64,000 nucleotides of DNA, taken from Xanthobacteraceae bacterium (GTDB taxonomy: Bacteria > Pseudomonadota > Alphaproteobacteria > Rhizobiales > Xanthobacteraceae). Made by a program: the position numbers and the translations under genes. Where the stretch lies: contig JAMLIK010000001.1 of NCBI GenBank assembly GCA_023954195.1, positions 1,414,628-1,478,627 on the forward strand. The letters are read 5' to 3'. Below, piece by piece: positions 54,847 through 63,847 of the stretch. The notes under the pieces were generated by a model, which saw only the letters and a program-made list of their open reading frames with translations, did no database searches and was not told the DNA's origin. Each line of letters opens with the position of its first letter. Positions within the stretch are counted from its first letter, which is position 1.

Positions 54847-55728
54847 TCACGGCCACGCCGCGAACGAACTGGTTTGTCTGGCTTGACGCGCGGTGACGTC
54901 GAGCCGTTGCTTGTTCGGCGGCCGGCCCGTTTCGCGTTTGTAGAAGCGGCTGAAATAGGCCGGATCGTGAAAGCCGAGCAACTCGGCGACCTCGGCGATC
55001 TTGAGGCTTGAATCGTCCAGCAGCGTATCGGCCTCCGCGACCACACGTTCGTGCACGATGGACAGTGGCGAGCGCCCGGTGGCGCGCCGCACGGTCGCGT
55101 TCAGTCGATCGGCGGTGACGCCAACCTCGGCGGCGTAGCGCGCGACGCTCCAATGGTCACGCAGGTGCACTTCCACGGCGTGGAGGAATTTATGCACGAT
55201 GGTGCGCGGCAGCGGCTGCGATTCGCGCAACACCGGCCCCGACAATCGCCATGCCGCCAGCAGGAACAGCGCGAGCTGATGCCGCATCGCCTCTTGCGCG
55301 CCGGGTCGCTCGTGCAACGCTTCGTCGAGCAACACGTCAAGCGATTCCGCGAGGCGGCGCGCCTGCGTGTGGTCGAGCCTGGCGCGGATCACCGGCGGCG
55401 AGAGCGCGGCGCGCATTTGATTGGCGTTCGGGCTGCCCGACAGCACGCGCGCGAAGCCGATCTCCGATACCGCGACCGTCATGCCGCGCGAGCCGGCCTC
55501 GAAGCGCAGCGTCGCCTGGGCGTGCGCGGGAAACCACAACAGGCAAGGCGGCGTCATCGCCAGTTCCTTGCCGTCGAGCCAGAACCGGCCCGATCCCGCC
55601 TGCACGACGAAGCCGTGATAGCGCGCATCCCGCAGCGTCCATTCGCCGCTGGTCAATTCGCTGCGGAGAATCTGGACTTCGACCTCCGGCAGCGACCGCG
55701 CGGACGAATCCAATGCCTTGGCGGCCAT
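54847..55728 (-). CDS. AraC family transcriptional regulator
   Basis: A 293-residue regulator with an N-terminal cupin-like sensing domain (YHGFVVQAGSGRFWLDGKEL, LWFPAHAQATLRFEAG) and a C-terminal double HTH (VARYAAEVGVTADRLNATVR; KIAEVAELLGFHDPAYFSRF). ATG at 55728 follows GAGGAGC; the frame is open far upstream across the divergent gene but this is a shadow. It is divergent from the cupin dioxygenase gene 117 bp away, so it probably controls that gene and perhaps the ALDH/Liv operon. Confidence 0.9.
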   Translation of the reverse strand: MAAKALDSSARSLPEVEVQILRSELTSGEWTLRDARYHGFVVQAGSGRFWLDGKELAMTPPCLLWFPAHAQATLRFEAGSRGMTVAVSEIGFARVLSGSPNANQMRAALSPPVIRARLDHTQARRLAESLDVLLDEALHERPGAQEAMRHQLALFLLAAWRLSGPVLRESQPLPRTIVHKFLHAVEVHLRDHWSVARYAAEVGVTADRLNATVRRATGRSPLSIVHERVVAEADTLLDDSSLKIAEVAELLGFHDPAYFSRFYKRETGRPPNKQRLDVTARQARQTSSFAAWP

Positions 55729-55845
55729 ATGCTGCTCCTCAGCCGACGTGGTGACCGTAGGTAAAGTGCAATTCTTTTTCTCGATTGTCCATTTTTGTCG
55801 CCCCCGCTCCACCTTATCCTTGATGCAAGCCACAGGAGGAATGCG

Positions 55846-56379
55846 ATGCCCGAAGCTGCCAAAACGGAATTCTGGCGCGACCTGAAGCCGATCGCGAAAG
55901 TATTTCAGCCGGACGCGAAGCCCGAGGTTTATCTCGCCAACGCGCCGACCGACGACGAGCGCTATTACGTGCCGTTCACCGACACGGTGTCGTCGCGCCC
56001 GCTGTGGATCTCGCCGTCGCAGAACAAGTGGTGCGACATTCTGATGGCGAAGAAGGCGGGGCTGGTGAACCGTCATTACCATCCGCACGAGGTGTTCGCC
56101 TACACCATCTCCGGCAAGTGGGGTTACCTCGAACACGACTGGACCGCGACCGCCGGCGACTTCGTCTACGAGACGCCGGGCGAGGGACATACGCTGGTGG
56201 CGTACGATCATGAGCAGCCGATGAAGGTGTTCTTCCAGGTCAAGGGTCCGCTGATCTGGCTCGACGAAGCCGGTGAGCCGGACGGCTATTTCGACGTTCA
56301 CAACTACATTGCGCTGTGCCGTGCGCATTACGACAAGATCGGCATCGGCGCGGCCTACGTCGATACGCTGTTCCGGTAA
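55846..56379 (+). CDS. 2,4'-dihydroxyacetophenone dioxygenase-family cupin
   Basis: A 177-residue single-domain cupin. HYHPHEVFAYTISGKWGYLE supplies metal-binding His/Glu (motif 1) and GDFVYETPGEGHTLV the second motif. This matches the family of 2,4'-dihydroxyacetophenone dioxygenase, an Fe-dependent enzyme that cleaves an aliphatic C-C bond next to an aromatic ring. ATG at 55846 has AGGAGG upstream. Family membership is clearer than the exact substrate. Confidence 0.8.
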   Translation: MPEAAKTEFWRDLKPIAKVFQPDAKPEVYLANAPTDDERYYVPFTDTVSSRPLWISPSQNKWCDILMAKKAGLVNRHYHPHEVFAYTISGKWGYLEHDWTATAGDFVYETPGEGHTLVAYDHEQPMKVFFQVKGPLIWLDEAGEPDGYFDVHNYIALCRAHYDKIGIGAAYVDTLFR

Positions 56380-56409
56380 GGCGAGTGACGAAACTATCCG
56401 TTCAAGTGT

Positions 56410-56525
56410 CGTCATTGCGAGCACCCGGATCGGTGCTTCGCACCGTCCGAGCACAGGCTCCGCGAAGCAATCCAGTTGTTCCGCAAAGAGTGGATTGCTT
56501 CGTCGCCTCGCTCCCCGCAATGACG
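56410..56525. repeat. intergenic palindromic repeat between convergent genes
   Basis: A 116-bp element bounded by CGTCATTGCG and CGCAATGACG, with inner arms GAAGCAATCCA and TGGATTGCTTC. This type (GTCATTGCGAGC...GAAGCAATCCA) is widespread in Bradyrhizobium-like genomes. It separates the ends of the cupin and SDR genes and can fold into a long hairpin. Confidence 0.8.
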
Positions 56526-56541
56526 ATACAGATAGGCATCC

Positions 56542-57312
56542 TCACACGCTCATGCCGCCGTCGACCATCAGCGTGGTGCCGGTGGTGAAGCTGGAATCGT
56601 CGCTTGCGAGGTAGAGTACCGAGCGGGCGATCTCCTCGGCGGTGCCGTGGCGGCCAAGCGGAATCATGGCGTTGAAGAACGCGGCGCCGTCAACGCCGAG
56701 CGCATTGCCGAGTCCCTGCTCCACCGCGAGTTGAAAGCCGTTGTCGATCGGACCGGGATGAATAGTGTTGACGCGGATGCGACGCGGCGCCAGCTCCTTG
56801 GCCAGGCAGCGCATCAGCCCCACCTGCGCGTGCTTGGCGGTGATGTAGGCATGGACGCCGGCGTCGCCGCGCACGCCGGCGACGCTGGAGGTGATGATGA
56901 TCGCGCCGCCGTCGTTCATATGCGGCACCGTGTGTTTCGCCGCCAGATAGGCGCCGCGCACATGCACCGCCATTACGCTGTCGAAGGCATCGTCCGGGTA
57001 GTCCGCGATCGGCGCCACCACGCCGAAATTGCCGGCATTCGAGAGCAGCACGTCGATCCTGCCGAAGCGTTCCACCGCAGTCCGAACATAATGTTGCGTC
57101 TCGACCGCGTCCGCCACGTCGGCGCGGATCGTCGCGACGCGATCCGGCGGCAAGCCGCTCGCCGCGCATGCCAGCGCTTCGGCATCGCGATCGACCAGCA
57201 GCACGCGCGCGCCGTGGTCGAGAAACAGCCGCGCCGCGGCGTGACCGAGATTTCCCGCCCCGCCGGTGACAATGCAAGTCTTGCCGTTCAGCTTTCTCAC
57301 GTGGCTGCCCAT
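56542..57312 (-). CDS. SDR family oxidoreductase
   Basis: A 256-residue FabG-like enzyme with TGGAGNLG (16-23), SNAG, the catalytic YITAK with upstream SS, and C-terminal GTTLMVDGG. Its ATG at 57312 overlaps the aldehyde dehydrogenase stop (TGATG). It is the last gene of the Liv-ALDH-SDR operon, so it probably acts on an alcohol or carbonyl in the same pathway. Confidence 0.9.
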   Translation of the reverse strand: MGSHVRKLNGKTCIVTGGAGNLGHAAARLFLDHGARVLLVDRDAEALACAASGLPPDRVATIRADVADAVETQHYVRTAVERFGRIDVLLSNAGNFGVVAPIADYPDDAFDSVMAVHVRGAYLAAKHTVPHMNDGGAIIITSSVAGVRGDAGVHAYITAKHAQVGLMRCLAKELAPRRIRVNTIHPGPIDNGFQLAVEQGLGNALGVDGAAFFNAMIPLGRHGTAEEIARSVLYLASDDSSFTTGTTLMVDGGMSV

Positions 57313-58775
57313 CAGATCGGATAGTGGATCGGCCCGTCCTGAATGGTGATCCAGCGCAGGTCGGTGAATTCGGCGATACCCGCCTTGCCGCCGAAGCGGC
57401 CATAGCCCGACGCCTTGACGCCGCCGAACGGCATCTGCGCCTCGTCGTGCACGGTCGGGCCGTTGACGTGGCAGATGCCGGATTCGATGCGTCGCGCCAC
57501 GGCCAGCGCGCGGTTGACGTCGCGGCCGAACACCGCCGCCGACAAGCCGTATTCGGTATCGTTGGCGACACGCACCGCCTCGTCCACGCTGCCGACGCGC
57601 ACCACCGTGACCACCGGGCCGAAGGATTCTTCGGCATAAATTCGCATCGAGCTGCGCACGCGATCGAGCACCGTGGCCTGCACGATGGTGCCGTTGATCG
57701 CGCCGCCGGCGGTCATCACCGCGCCCTTGTCGACGGCGTCTTTCACCAATTGCCCGATGCGGTTCGCCGCCGTCGGATCGACCACGCAGCCGAGCGGCGT
57801 CTTGCCGGCAACCGGATCGCCCGCCTTCAGGCTTTTCGCCTTCTCGGTCAGCTTGGCGACGAAGGCGTCGGCGATGCTGTCGTCGACCACGATGCGCTCG
57901 GTCGACATGCAGATCTGACCCTGATTCATGTAAGCGCCGAACGCGGCGGCGGCGGCGGCGGCGTCGATATCGGCATCGTCGAGCACCACGAACGGCGCCT
58001 TGCCACCCAGTTCCATCAATGCCGGCTTGAGATGATGTCCGGCGGATTCCGCGATAATGCGGCCCACGCGGGTCGAGCCCGTGAAGTTGACGCGGCGCAC
58101 GGCGGGCTGCGCGATCAGCGCCTCGACAATCTCGGCGGCGGTCTCCGGCGCGTTGGAAATGGCGTTGAGCGCGCCCTTCGGCAGTCCGGCTTCGTTGAGT
58201 GCCTCGACGATCAGGTGATGGGTGTGCGGGCAGATTTCCGAGGTCTTCATCACCACCGTGTTGCCGCAGGCGAGCGGCGTCGCCAGCGAGCGCACGCCGA
58301 GAATGACCGGCGCGTTCCACGGCGCGATCGACAGCACCACGCCGGCCGGCTGGCGCACCGCCATTGCCAGCGAACCGGGGCGGTTCGAGGGAATGACTTC
58401 GCCGGTGATCTGCGTGGTCAGCGCCGCCGCCTCGCGCAGCATGTCGGAGGCGAGGCCGACATTGAACATCGCCCAGCCGGCGGTCGCGCCGATCTCCGCC
58501 CCCATGGCGGCGACGAACTCATTCGTCTTGGCTTGCAGCACGTCGGCCGCTTTCGACAGGACGGCGCGGCGCTCGCGCGGCGTGCTCACGGACCAGCTGG
58601 CGAAGGCCGCCGCCGCGGCATCGACGGCGGCAACCGCATCGTCGGTGGTGGCTGCCGCGGCCGTGGTCGCGATCTCGCCAGAAATCGGATTGCGGCGCTC
58701 GAAGGTCGCCCCGTTCGAGGCGGCCCGCTCCTCGCCGCCGATGATTAATCCCAACACATTCATGGTCGTCTCCAT
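57312..58775 (-). CDS. NAD(P)-dependent aldehyde dehydrogenase
   Basis: A 487-residue enzyme with general base Glu255 (MELGGKAP), nucleophile Cys289 (NQGQICMS), and cofactor region NFTGSTRVGR. It resembles benzaldehyde/vanillin/salicylaldehyde-type dehydrogenases, which suits an aromatic substrate, but that is judged by eye. ATG at 58775 or 58763 (four codons later). It starts 3 bp after LivF, placing it in the importer operon. Confidence 0.9.
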   Translation of the reverse strand: METTMNVLGLIIGGEERAASNGATFERRNPISGEIATTAAAATTDDAVAAVDAAAAAFASWSVSTPRERRAVLSKAADVLQAKTNEFVAAMGAEIGATAGWAMFNVGLASDMLREAAALTTQITGEVIPSNRPGSLAMAVRQPAGVVLSIAPWNAPVILGVRSLATPLACGNTVVMKTSEICPHTHHLIVEALNEAGLPKGALNAISNAPETAAEIVEALIAQPAVRRVNFTGSTRVGRIIAESAGHHLKPALMELGGKAPFVVLDDADIDAAAAAAAFGAYMNQGQICMSTERIVVDDSIADAFVAKLTEKAKSLKAGDPVAGKTPLGCVVDPTAANRIGQLVKDAVDKGAVMTAGGAINGTIVQATVLDRVRSSMRIYAEESFGPVVTVVRVGSVDEAVRVANDTEYGLSAAVFGRDVNRALAVARRIESGICHVNGPTVHDEAQMPFGGVKASGYGRFGGKAGIAEFTDLRWITIQDGPIHYPI

Positions 58776-58778
58776 CTT

Positions 58779-59498
58779 TCAGACCCTCGAAGCCGTTCCG
58801 AGGAAAGCGCGTTGCACCGCCGGATCGTCGATCAGGTCCGCCGCGCCGCCTTCGCCGACGATGCGCCCGGCTTCCAGCAGATAGCCGCGATCGGAAATCG
58901 AGAGGCTGGCACGCACGTTCTGTTCGACAATCAGGAGGCTGACGCCGCTTCTGCGAACATTGGCCAGCACCTCGAACAGCTCCTGCACCAGGATCGGCGC
59001 AAGCCCGAGACTCGGCTCGTCCAGCATCAACAGGCGCGGCGACGACATCAGCGCGCGGCCGATCGCCACCATCTGCTGCTCGCCGCCGGACATGGTGGCG
59101 ACGGTCTGGCGTTGCCGTTCGCGCAAGCGCGGGAAGATATCGAAGACGCGCGCGAGATTTCCCGCCGCGCTGTTGCGCGCGCGTTGGGCATAAGCGCCGA
59201 GCCGCAGGTTCTCGATCACGGAGAGGTCGGCGAAAACGCCGCGCCCTTCCGGCACCAGTGCAATGCCGGCTTCCAGCACCAGATGCGCGGGCACGGCATT
59301 CAGCGGGCGGCCGTCAAGCTTGACCTCGCCGCCCGGCTCCGGCGTGACGAGGCCGGCGATAGCGCGCAGCAGCGACGACTTGCCGGCGCCGTTGGCGCCG
59401 AGAATGACGACGGTTTCGCCTTCCGCGACCGACAACGACACCTCATGCAGCGCGGCATGCTTGCCGTAACGCACCGAGAGCTGGCGCACCTCAAGCAT
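58779..59498 (-). CDS. Liv-type ABC transporter ATPase (LivF-like), second system
   Basis: A 239-residue ATPase with Walker A GANGAGKSS (Ser in place of the last Thr), signature MSGGEQQMVAIGRALM and LMLDEPSLGLAP. It overlaps LivG by 8 bp. Motor subunit for the importer at 60216-63286. Confidence 0.93.
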   Translation of the reverse strand: MLEVRQLSVRYGKHAALHEVSLSVAEGETVVILGANGAGKSSLLRAIAGLVTPEPGGEVKLDGRPLNAVPAHLVLEAGIALVPEGRGVFADLSVIENLRLGAYAQRARNSAAGNLARVFDIFPRLRERQRQTVATMSGGEQQMVAIGRALMSSPRLLMLDEPSLGLAPILVQELFEVLANVRRSGVSLLIVEQNVRASLSISDRGYLLEAGRIVGEGGAADLIDDPAVQRAFLGTASRV

Positions 59499-60219
59499 GA
59501 CCGGCTCCGAGGTAGGCGCGGATCACCTTCGGATCACGCAGTACGTCGGCGGTCGCCCCGTCGGCGATCTTGCTGCCGGCGGTCATGACGATGCAGCGGC
59601 CGCACAGCGCGCGCACCGCTTCCATCACATGCTCCACCAGCACGATGGTGATGCCGCTGTCGCGCAGCGAAGCGATGAGGTCGATGCCGACGCGCAGTTC
59701 GGTCGGATTGAGACCGGCGAGCCATTCGTCGAGCAGCAACAGTTGCGGATCGGCCGCCAGCGCGCGCGCCAATTCCATTCGCTTCTGATCGATATAGGTG
59801 AGATTTTCGGCAGCCTCGTCGCCGCGCCCGCCGAGGCCGACCTTGACCAGCAGATAGCGGGCAGCGGCATCGGCCGCCGCGCCCCATAGCGGTTCACGGC
59901 GGAAAGCCAGCGCGACGACGATGTTTTCGGCCACGCCGAGCGACGGCAGGATGCGCACAAGCTGAAAGGTTCGCGCGATTCCTGCGCGGGCGATGCGATG
60001 CGCCGGCCAACCCGAGATGGTCTCGCCGCTGAACCGGATCGCGCCGCCGTTCGGCTTCAGGCCGCCGGAGATCATGTTGAGCACGGTGGTCTTGCCGGAG
60101 CCGTTCGGCCCAAGCAGGCCGACCACCTCGCCGCGCGCGACCTTGAACGACACGCCGTTGACGGCGACAAGGCCGCCGAAGCGCCGCGTCAGGCCGGCGA
60201 TGTCGAGCAGCGCCGTCAT
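59491..60219 (-). CDS. Liv-type ABC transporter ATPase (LivG-like), second system
   Basis: A 242-residue ATPase with Walker A GPNGSGKTT, RIARAGIARTFQLVRILPSL and LLLDEWLAGLNP. In Walker B the usual Glu-Pro is Glu-Trp, an unusual change next to the catalytic Glu. The signature is LTYIDQKRMELARAL. ATG at 60219 overlaps the LivM stop (ATGA); the longer open frame upstream is a shadow of livM. Confidence 0.9.
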   Translation of the reverse strand: MTALLDIAGLTRRFGGLVAVNGVSFKVARGEVVGLLGPNGSGKTTVLNMISGGLKPNGGAIRFSGETISGWPAHRIARAGIARTFQLVRILPSLGVAENIVVALAFRREPLWGAAADAAARYLLVKVGLGGRGDEAAENLTYIDQKRMELARALAADPQLLLLDEWLAGLNPTELRVGIDLIASLRDSGITIVLVEHVMEAVRALCGRCIVMTAGSKIADGATADVLRDPKVIRAYLGAGHA

Positions 60220-61154
60220 GAGCGTGCTCCGCTGCCATCGGTGTCGCGCGCCTTGCCCCAGGTTTGCTCGATGAACGACAACACGCCTTTCGGCAGCGCG
60301 AACACGATGAGGATGAACAACAGCCCGAGCAGGATCGAATAGTGGTTGGGGAAATTCGCCGACAGCCATTCGAACAGCAGGAACAGCGGCACCGCGCCGA
60401 GCAGCGGCCCCCACAGCCGCGTCGCGCCGCCAAGTAACGCCATAATCAGCGTGAGGAACGATACCGTCGGGTTGAAGACGATGGCAGGCTCGACGTAAGT
60501 CCAGCGCGGGGCCTGGATCACTCCCACCAGCGTCATAATCACCGCGCTGATGGCGAACAGCGCCAGCTTGGTGCGCGCGATGTCGATGCCGACGTGGGAC
60601 GCGACCACCTCGTCGTCGCCGATGACCTTCAGCGCAAGCCCGATGCGCGAGCGTCCGATCCACCAGCGCAGCAGCATGGTGACAATGCCGAGCGCCAACA
60701 ACTGCCAATAGATCTGCTGCGGCGTGATGTCGAGGAAGATATAGCGGCCCAGCGTGCCGGTGACGTTGATCTCGTAGAAGGTGACGAGTTGGCGGACCAA
60801 CTCCGCAAGGCCGAAAGTGAAGATCACGAAATAGACGCCGGACAGCCGCAGCGTCGACAGCCCGACGACCAGCGCCACCGCAAGGCCGATGCCGGCGGCG
60901 ATCAACAGCACCAGCGGATAGGGCAGCACCTCGTTGAGCGCGGCGACGCAATAGGCGCCGACGCCGACGAACGCCACCGTCGCCAGTGAGATGTAGCCGG
61001 TCGGCCCCGAGAACAGCGCCCATGCCGTCGCCAGCGTGACATAGCCGGCAAGACCCATCATCAGGCCGAGCCCGTAGGCGTCGAGAAAGGCCGGCGCGGC
61101 GGCGAGCGCCGCGACCAGCGCGATCAGTCCGGCGGCGGCTGCGACCCTTTTCAT
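60216..61154 (-). CDS. Liv-type ABC transporter permease (LivM-like), second system
   Basis: A 312-residue inner-membrane protein with about nine or ten helices and LivM-type segments GYISLATVAFVGVGAYCVAA and GGATRLWGPLLGAVPL. ATG at 61154 overlaps the LivH stop (ATGA). Forms the channel with LivH. Confidence 0.92.
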   Translation of the reverse strand: MKRVAAAAGLIALVAALAAAPAFLDAYGLGLMMGLAGYVTLATAWALFSGPTGYISLATVAFVGVGAYCVAALNEVLPYPLVLLIAAGIGLAVALVVGLSTLRLSGVYFVIFTFGLAELVRQLVTFYEINVTGTLGRYIFLDITPQQIYWQLLALGIVTMLLRWWIGRSRIGLALKVIGDDEVVASHVGIDIARTKLALFAISAVIMTLVGVIQAPRWTYVEPAIVFNPTVSFLTLIMALLGGATRLWGPLLGAVPLFLLFEWLSANFPNHYSILLGLLFILIVFALPKGVLSFIEQTWGKARDTDGSGARS

Positions 61155-62023
61155 CGCCGCGCCCTTCCGAACAGGCCGGACGGCCGCCACAACAAGATGC
61201 CGAGAAAGATCAGGTAAACAGCGGCCAGCGTCAGGCCGGGGCTGACATAGGTGGCCACGAAAGTTTCGACGAGGCCGAGGATCAGCCCGGCGCTGAGCGC
61301 GCCCAGCAGATTGCCGACGCCGCCCATGATGACGACGATCAGCGCCTTCATGGTGAAAACGACGCCGGTGGTGGCCGTGAAGGTCTGATACATCGAGATA
61401 ACGACGCCGCCGCAAGCGGCGAGTGCGCCACCCAGCGCAAACGCGAGCCGCACCGCGCGGTTGGCATCGATGCCGACCAGCGGCGCGACGCCGGGAGCCA
61501 CTGCCACGGCACGCAGCGCGGTGCCCCATAGCGTGTATGTCAGCAGGAGATAAAGTCCGCCGCCGATCGCGAGCGCCAGCACCAGCGCCAGCAGCCGGTT
61601 GGCGGCGACGCTGGCGCCGAGAATGTCGACGCCGAAATTCATGTAGGTGTAGCTGATGTAGTTGCCGCCGAACATCACCAGCATCACGCCCTGAATGACG
61701 AACAGGAGGCCGAAGGTGGCAAGAATGGAATCGATCTCCAGCGCCACCGCGGTCTTCGAGCGCGCCACCAGCGGCCGCAGCATCAGGCCGTAGATCAGGT
61801 AGCTAAAGATGAAGCCGAGCGGCGCGGCGAGAACAAGGCTAACCAGAGGATTGATGTTGAACGAAGCGCTCAGCGCATAGGCCAGAAACGACGCGGCGAT
61901 GATCGTCTCGCCATAGGCGAGGTTCATGATGCGGGAGATGCCGTATTGCAGGGTGAGACCCATCGCCACCAGGGCGTAGGTCCCACCGAGCACAAGGCCC
62001 GCGATCAGCGTGGTGACGAACAT
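61151..62023 (-). CDS. Liv-type ABC transporter permease (LivH-like), second system
   Basis: A 290-residue inner-membrane protein with the family motif RIMNLAYGETIIAASFLAY near the N-terminus and MGGVGNLLGALSAGLILG near the C-terminus. It starts 21 bp after the binding-protein stop; unlike the other importer operons, no hairpin separates the two. Confidence 0.92.
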   Translation of the reverse strand: MFVTTLIAGLVLGGTYALVAMGLTLQYGISRIMNLAYGETIIAASFLAYALSASFNINPLVSLVLAAPLGFIFSYLIYGLMLRPLVARSKTAVALEIDSILATFGLLFVIQGVMLVMFGGNYISYTYMNFGVDILGASVAANRLLALVLALAIGGGLYLLLTYTLWGTALRAVAVAPGVAPLVGIDANRAVRLAFALGGALAACGGVVISMYQTFTATTGVVFTMKALIVVIMGGVGNLLGALSAGLILGLVETFVATYVSPGLTLAAVYLIFLGILLWRPSGLFGRARR

Positions 62024-62044
62024 CGCGCGCGTGGTCGCTGAGCG

Positions 62045-63286
62045 TTACTTCGCCTGCCAGGCAGGCTTCGGCAGCACCGGCTTCGTTGCGCCCGGCCGGT
62101 CGACCGGGGCGATGGCGACGAACTGCCCGTTCTGCCACTGGCCGCCGAACCATAGCGTGCGAAGCTGATTGTCTTCCATTCTGGTGTCGCCGAGCACCGT
62201 CTTGAAGCTGCCGGTGGAGAGTTCCTTCGACACCGCGTCGCGGTCCAGCCCCTTGCGCTTGATCGCCTCCTGCAACATTTGCAGGCTGGCATAGGTGATG
62301 ACGCTGCCCCAGAGGTCCGGCGCCTTGCCGGTCACTTCCTCATGGCGCTTGCGATAGGCGGCGTTGGCCTCGTTCTTCGGATCGATGCCGCCGAGGCTCA
62401 TGATGCCCTCGGCGTTCGGGCCGTTGTTCTTGCCGTAAGCCGGGAAGCCGGTGCCGACGCCGAGATACATCACCTTGGGATTGAACTTCGCTACCTGGGC
62501 CTGCTGGGTGATGGCGAAGGTTTCCGGCGGATAGGAGAACGCGACAAAAGTATCGGCGCCGCCTTTGGCGGCTTCGTTAATCATCGGCGTGAAGTCGGTG
62601 GTGCCGGCGGGATAGGTGACGTCGTAGACCGCTTCGAGCCCGGCGTTCTTGAACGAGGGCCGCGCGGCGGTGACGAGATCGATGCCGAAGCCGTCGGCCA
62701 CCGAGATCATCGCGACCTTGCCGTTGATGGTGCCTGCGGCCTTTGCCTGCTTCAGCACATGGGCCAGCGCCTCGGTGTAGTCATGGCCGCCGCCGAGCAT
62801 CCAGAAACTTTTCTTCCAACGTCTGACGAACTGCGGCGCCTTGTCGGTGACGGCGGACACCGCAAGCTGCGGATAGCCGAAACGATCGAACAGCGGCGCC
62901 ACGGCGAGATTGAAGCCGGTGCCCCACGGCGCGAGGATGAAATCCACCTTGTCCTGCGTCGCCAGACGCTCGGTGGCGCGCACCACTTCCTCCGCGGAGG
63001 AGCGGTCGTCATACTCGATCACCTCGATCGGCAGGCGCTTGCCGCCGGGCAGTTCCAGGCCGCCGGCGTCCTTCACTTCCTTTGCCCACAGCACGTAGTT
63101 GGGGATGGTGGTGATGCCGGCGCCGCCGGCATTGGGGCCGGTCTTTGACACCACATAGCCGATCTTCACCGAGGTGCGCTCCTGCGCGATCGCGGAAAAG
63201 CCGGCGGTGCTGCAAAGCAGGATGGCGGACAGGCTCAGCGTCTTCAGCGCATGCCTGCGGCTCGGATTCGTCCTTGGGTTCGTCAT
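62045..63286 (-). CDS. ABC transporter substrate-binding protein (LivK-like), second system
   Basis: A 413-residue binding protein. ATG at 63286 follows GGGGAGGAG; the frame extends upstream without support. The leader has SRRHALK before a hydrophobic core, so Tat or Sec export is possible, with cleavage near AIAQ. The mature start SVKIGYVVSKTGPNAGG is typical of Peripla_BP_6 proteins for amino acids or aromatic acids. First gene of livK-H-M-G-F-ALDH-SDR. Confidence 0.92.
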   Translation of the reverse strand: MTNPRTNPSRRHALKTLSLSAILLCSTAGFSAIAQERTSVKIGYVVSKTGPNAGGAGITTIPNYVLWAKEVKDAGGLELPGGKRLPIEVIEYDDRSSAEEVVRATERLATQDKVDFILAPWGTGFNLAVAPLFDRFGYPQLAVSAVTDKAPQFVRRWKKSFWMLGGGHDYTEALAHVLKQAKAAGTINGKVAMISVADGFGIDLVTAARPSFKNAGLEAVYDVTYPAGTTDFTPMINEAAKGGADTFVAFSYPPETFAITQQAQVAKFNPKVMYLGVGTGFPAYGKNNGPNAEGIMSLGGIDPKNEANAAYRKRHEEVTGKAPDLWGSVITYASLQMLQEAIKRKGLDRDAVSKELSTGSFKTVLGDTRMEDNQLRTLWFGGQWQNGQFVAIAPVDRPGATKPVLPKPAWQAK

Positions 63287-63847
63287 GGAATCTCCTCCCC
63301 ACGATGGATGCCGCTCACGCGGCGCGTTGGCGACCTGCCGTGCGACTGTTGCTCGTCGCTTGATCGGCCGGCCCAAACGCTAGCCATGGCCACGCTGGAC
63401 AGGAATAGACGATTTCGTGGTAAAATTGGATTTTACACGGGAAGTCCGGGCCTTGCGCTGTCACGCCGCAGCCGGAATTGGCACGGTTTATGCGGCATCC
63501 TGTCGCGCTCAAGACGGCCAGCGCCCCACGCACCGAGACGGGCGAGATCTCATGATGTCGCCGCCCTCCCCCGGATGCCCTCGCGCTGCGAGGCATGCCT
63601 GCGGTGCGCCAAGTGGCCGATGCTTTCCGGTCGCCGGCGCCCGGCTCCCGACCGAGCGATTGACGCATCAGCCCTTCATATCCATCGCAGTCTCGGAAAT
63701 GCAGGCGGCGCGGCCCGGCCGCGAAATCCAGGACGAGGCGCCTGATCCCTTTGTGCCGGCCGCGCGGCGTTCCGGCATTTCGATTCGTCGCGCCTACGCG
63801 CTGACGCGGATCCCTTGTCAAAAAGCGGCGCGATGACGCCGGCCGCT
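63287..63847. other. non-coding stretch upstream of the second Liv operon
   Basis: About 560 bp without a supportable gene: open frames on both strands lack family motifs. It contains the palindrome at 63416 and presumably the Liv operon promoter. Confidence 0.4.
63416..63439. promoter_or_regulatory. operator-like palindrome upstream of livK
   Basis: TAAAAT-TGG-ATTTTA (63421-63435) is a perfect inverted repeat in GC-rich surroundings, extended by CGTG (63416-63419) and CACG (63436-63439) with one unpaired G. It lies 130 bp upstream of the livK ATG. A repressor or activator site is likely; the AraC protein or an unseen regulator could use it. Confidence 0.5.

Noticed and set aside
55729-56520. 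Upstream extension of the AraC frame
   Set aside because: It lies entirely opposite the cupin gene; the ATG at 55728 with GAGGAGC fits the family N-terminus.
60220-61023. Upstream extension of the LivG frame
   Set aside because: It overlaps livM in another frame; ATGA coupling at 60219 and homology set the start.
63315-63836. Open frames of 140-170 codons on both strands near the right end
   Set aside because: No motif, no ribosome site and Arg/Pro-rich shadow-like composition; treated as non-coding.
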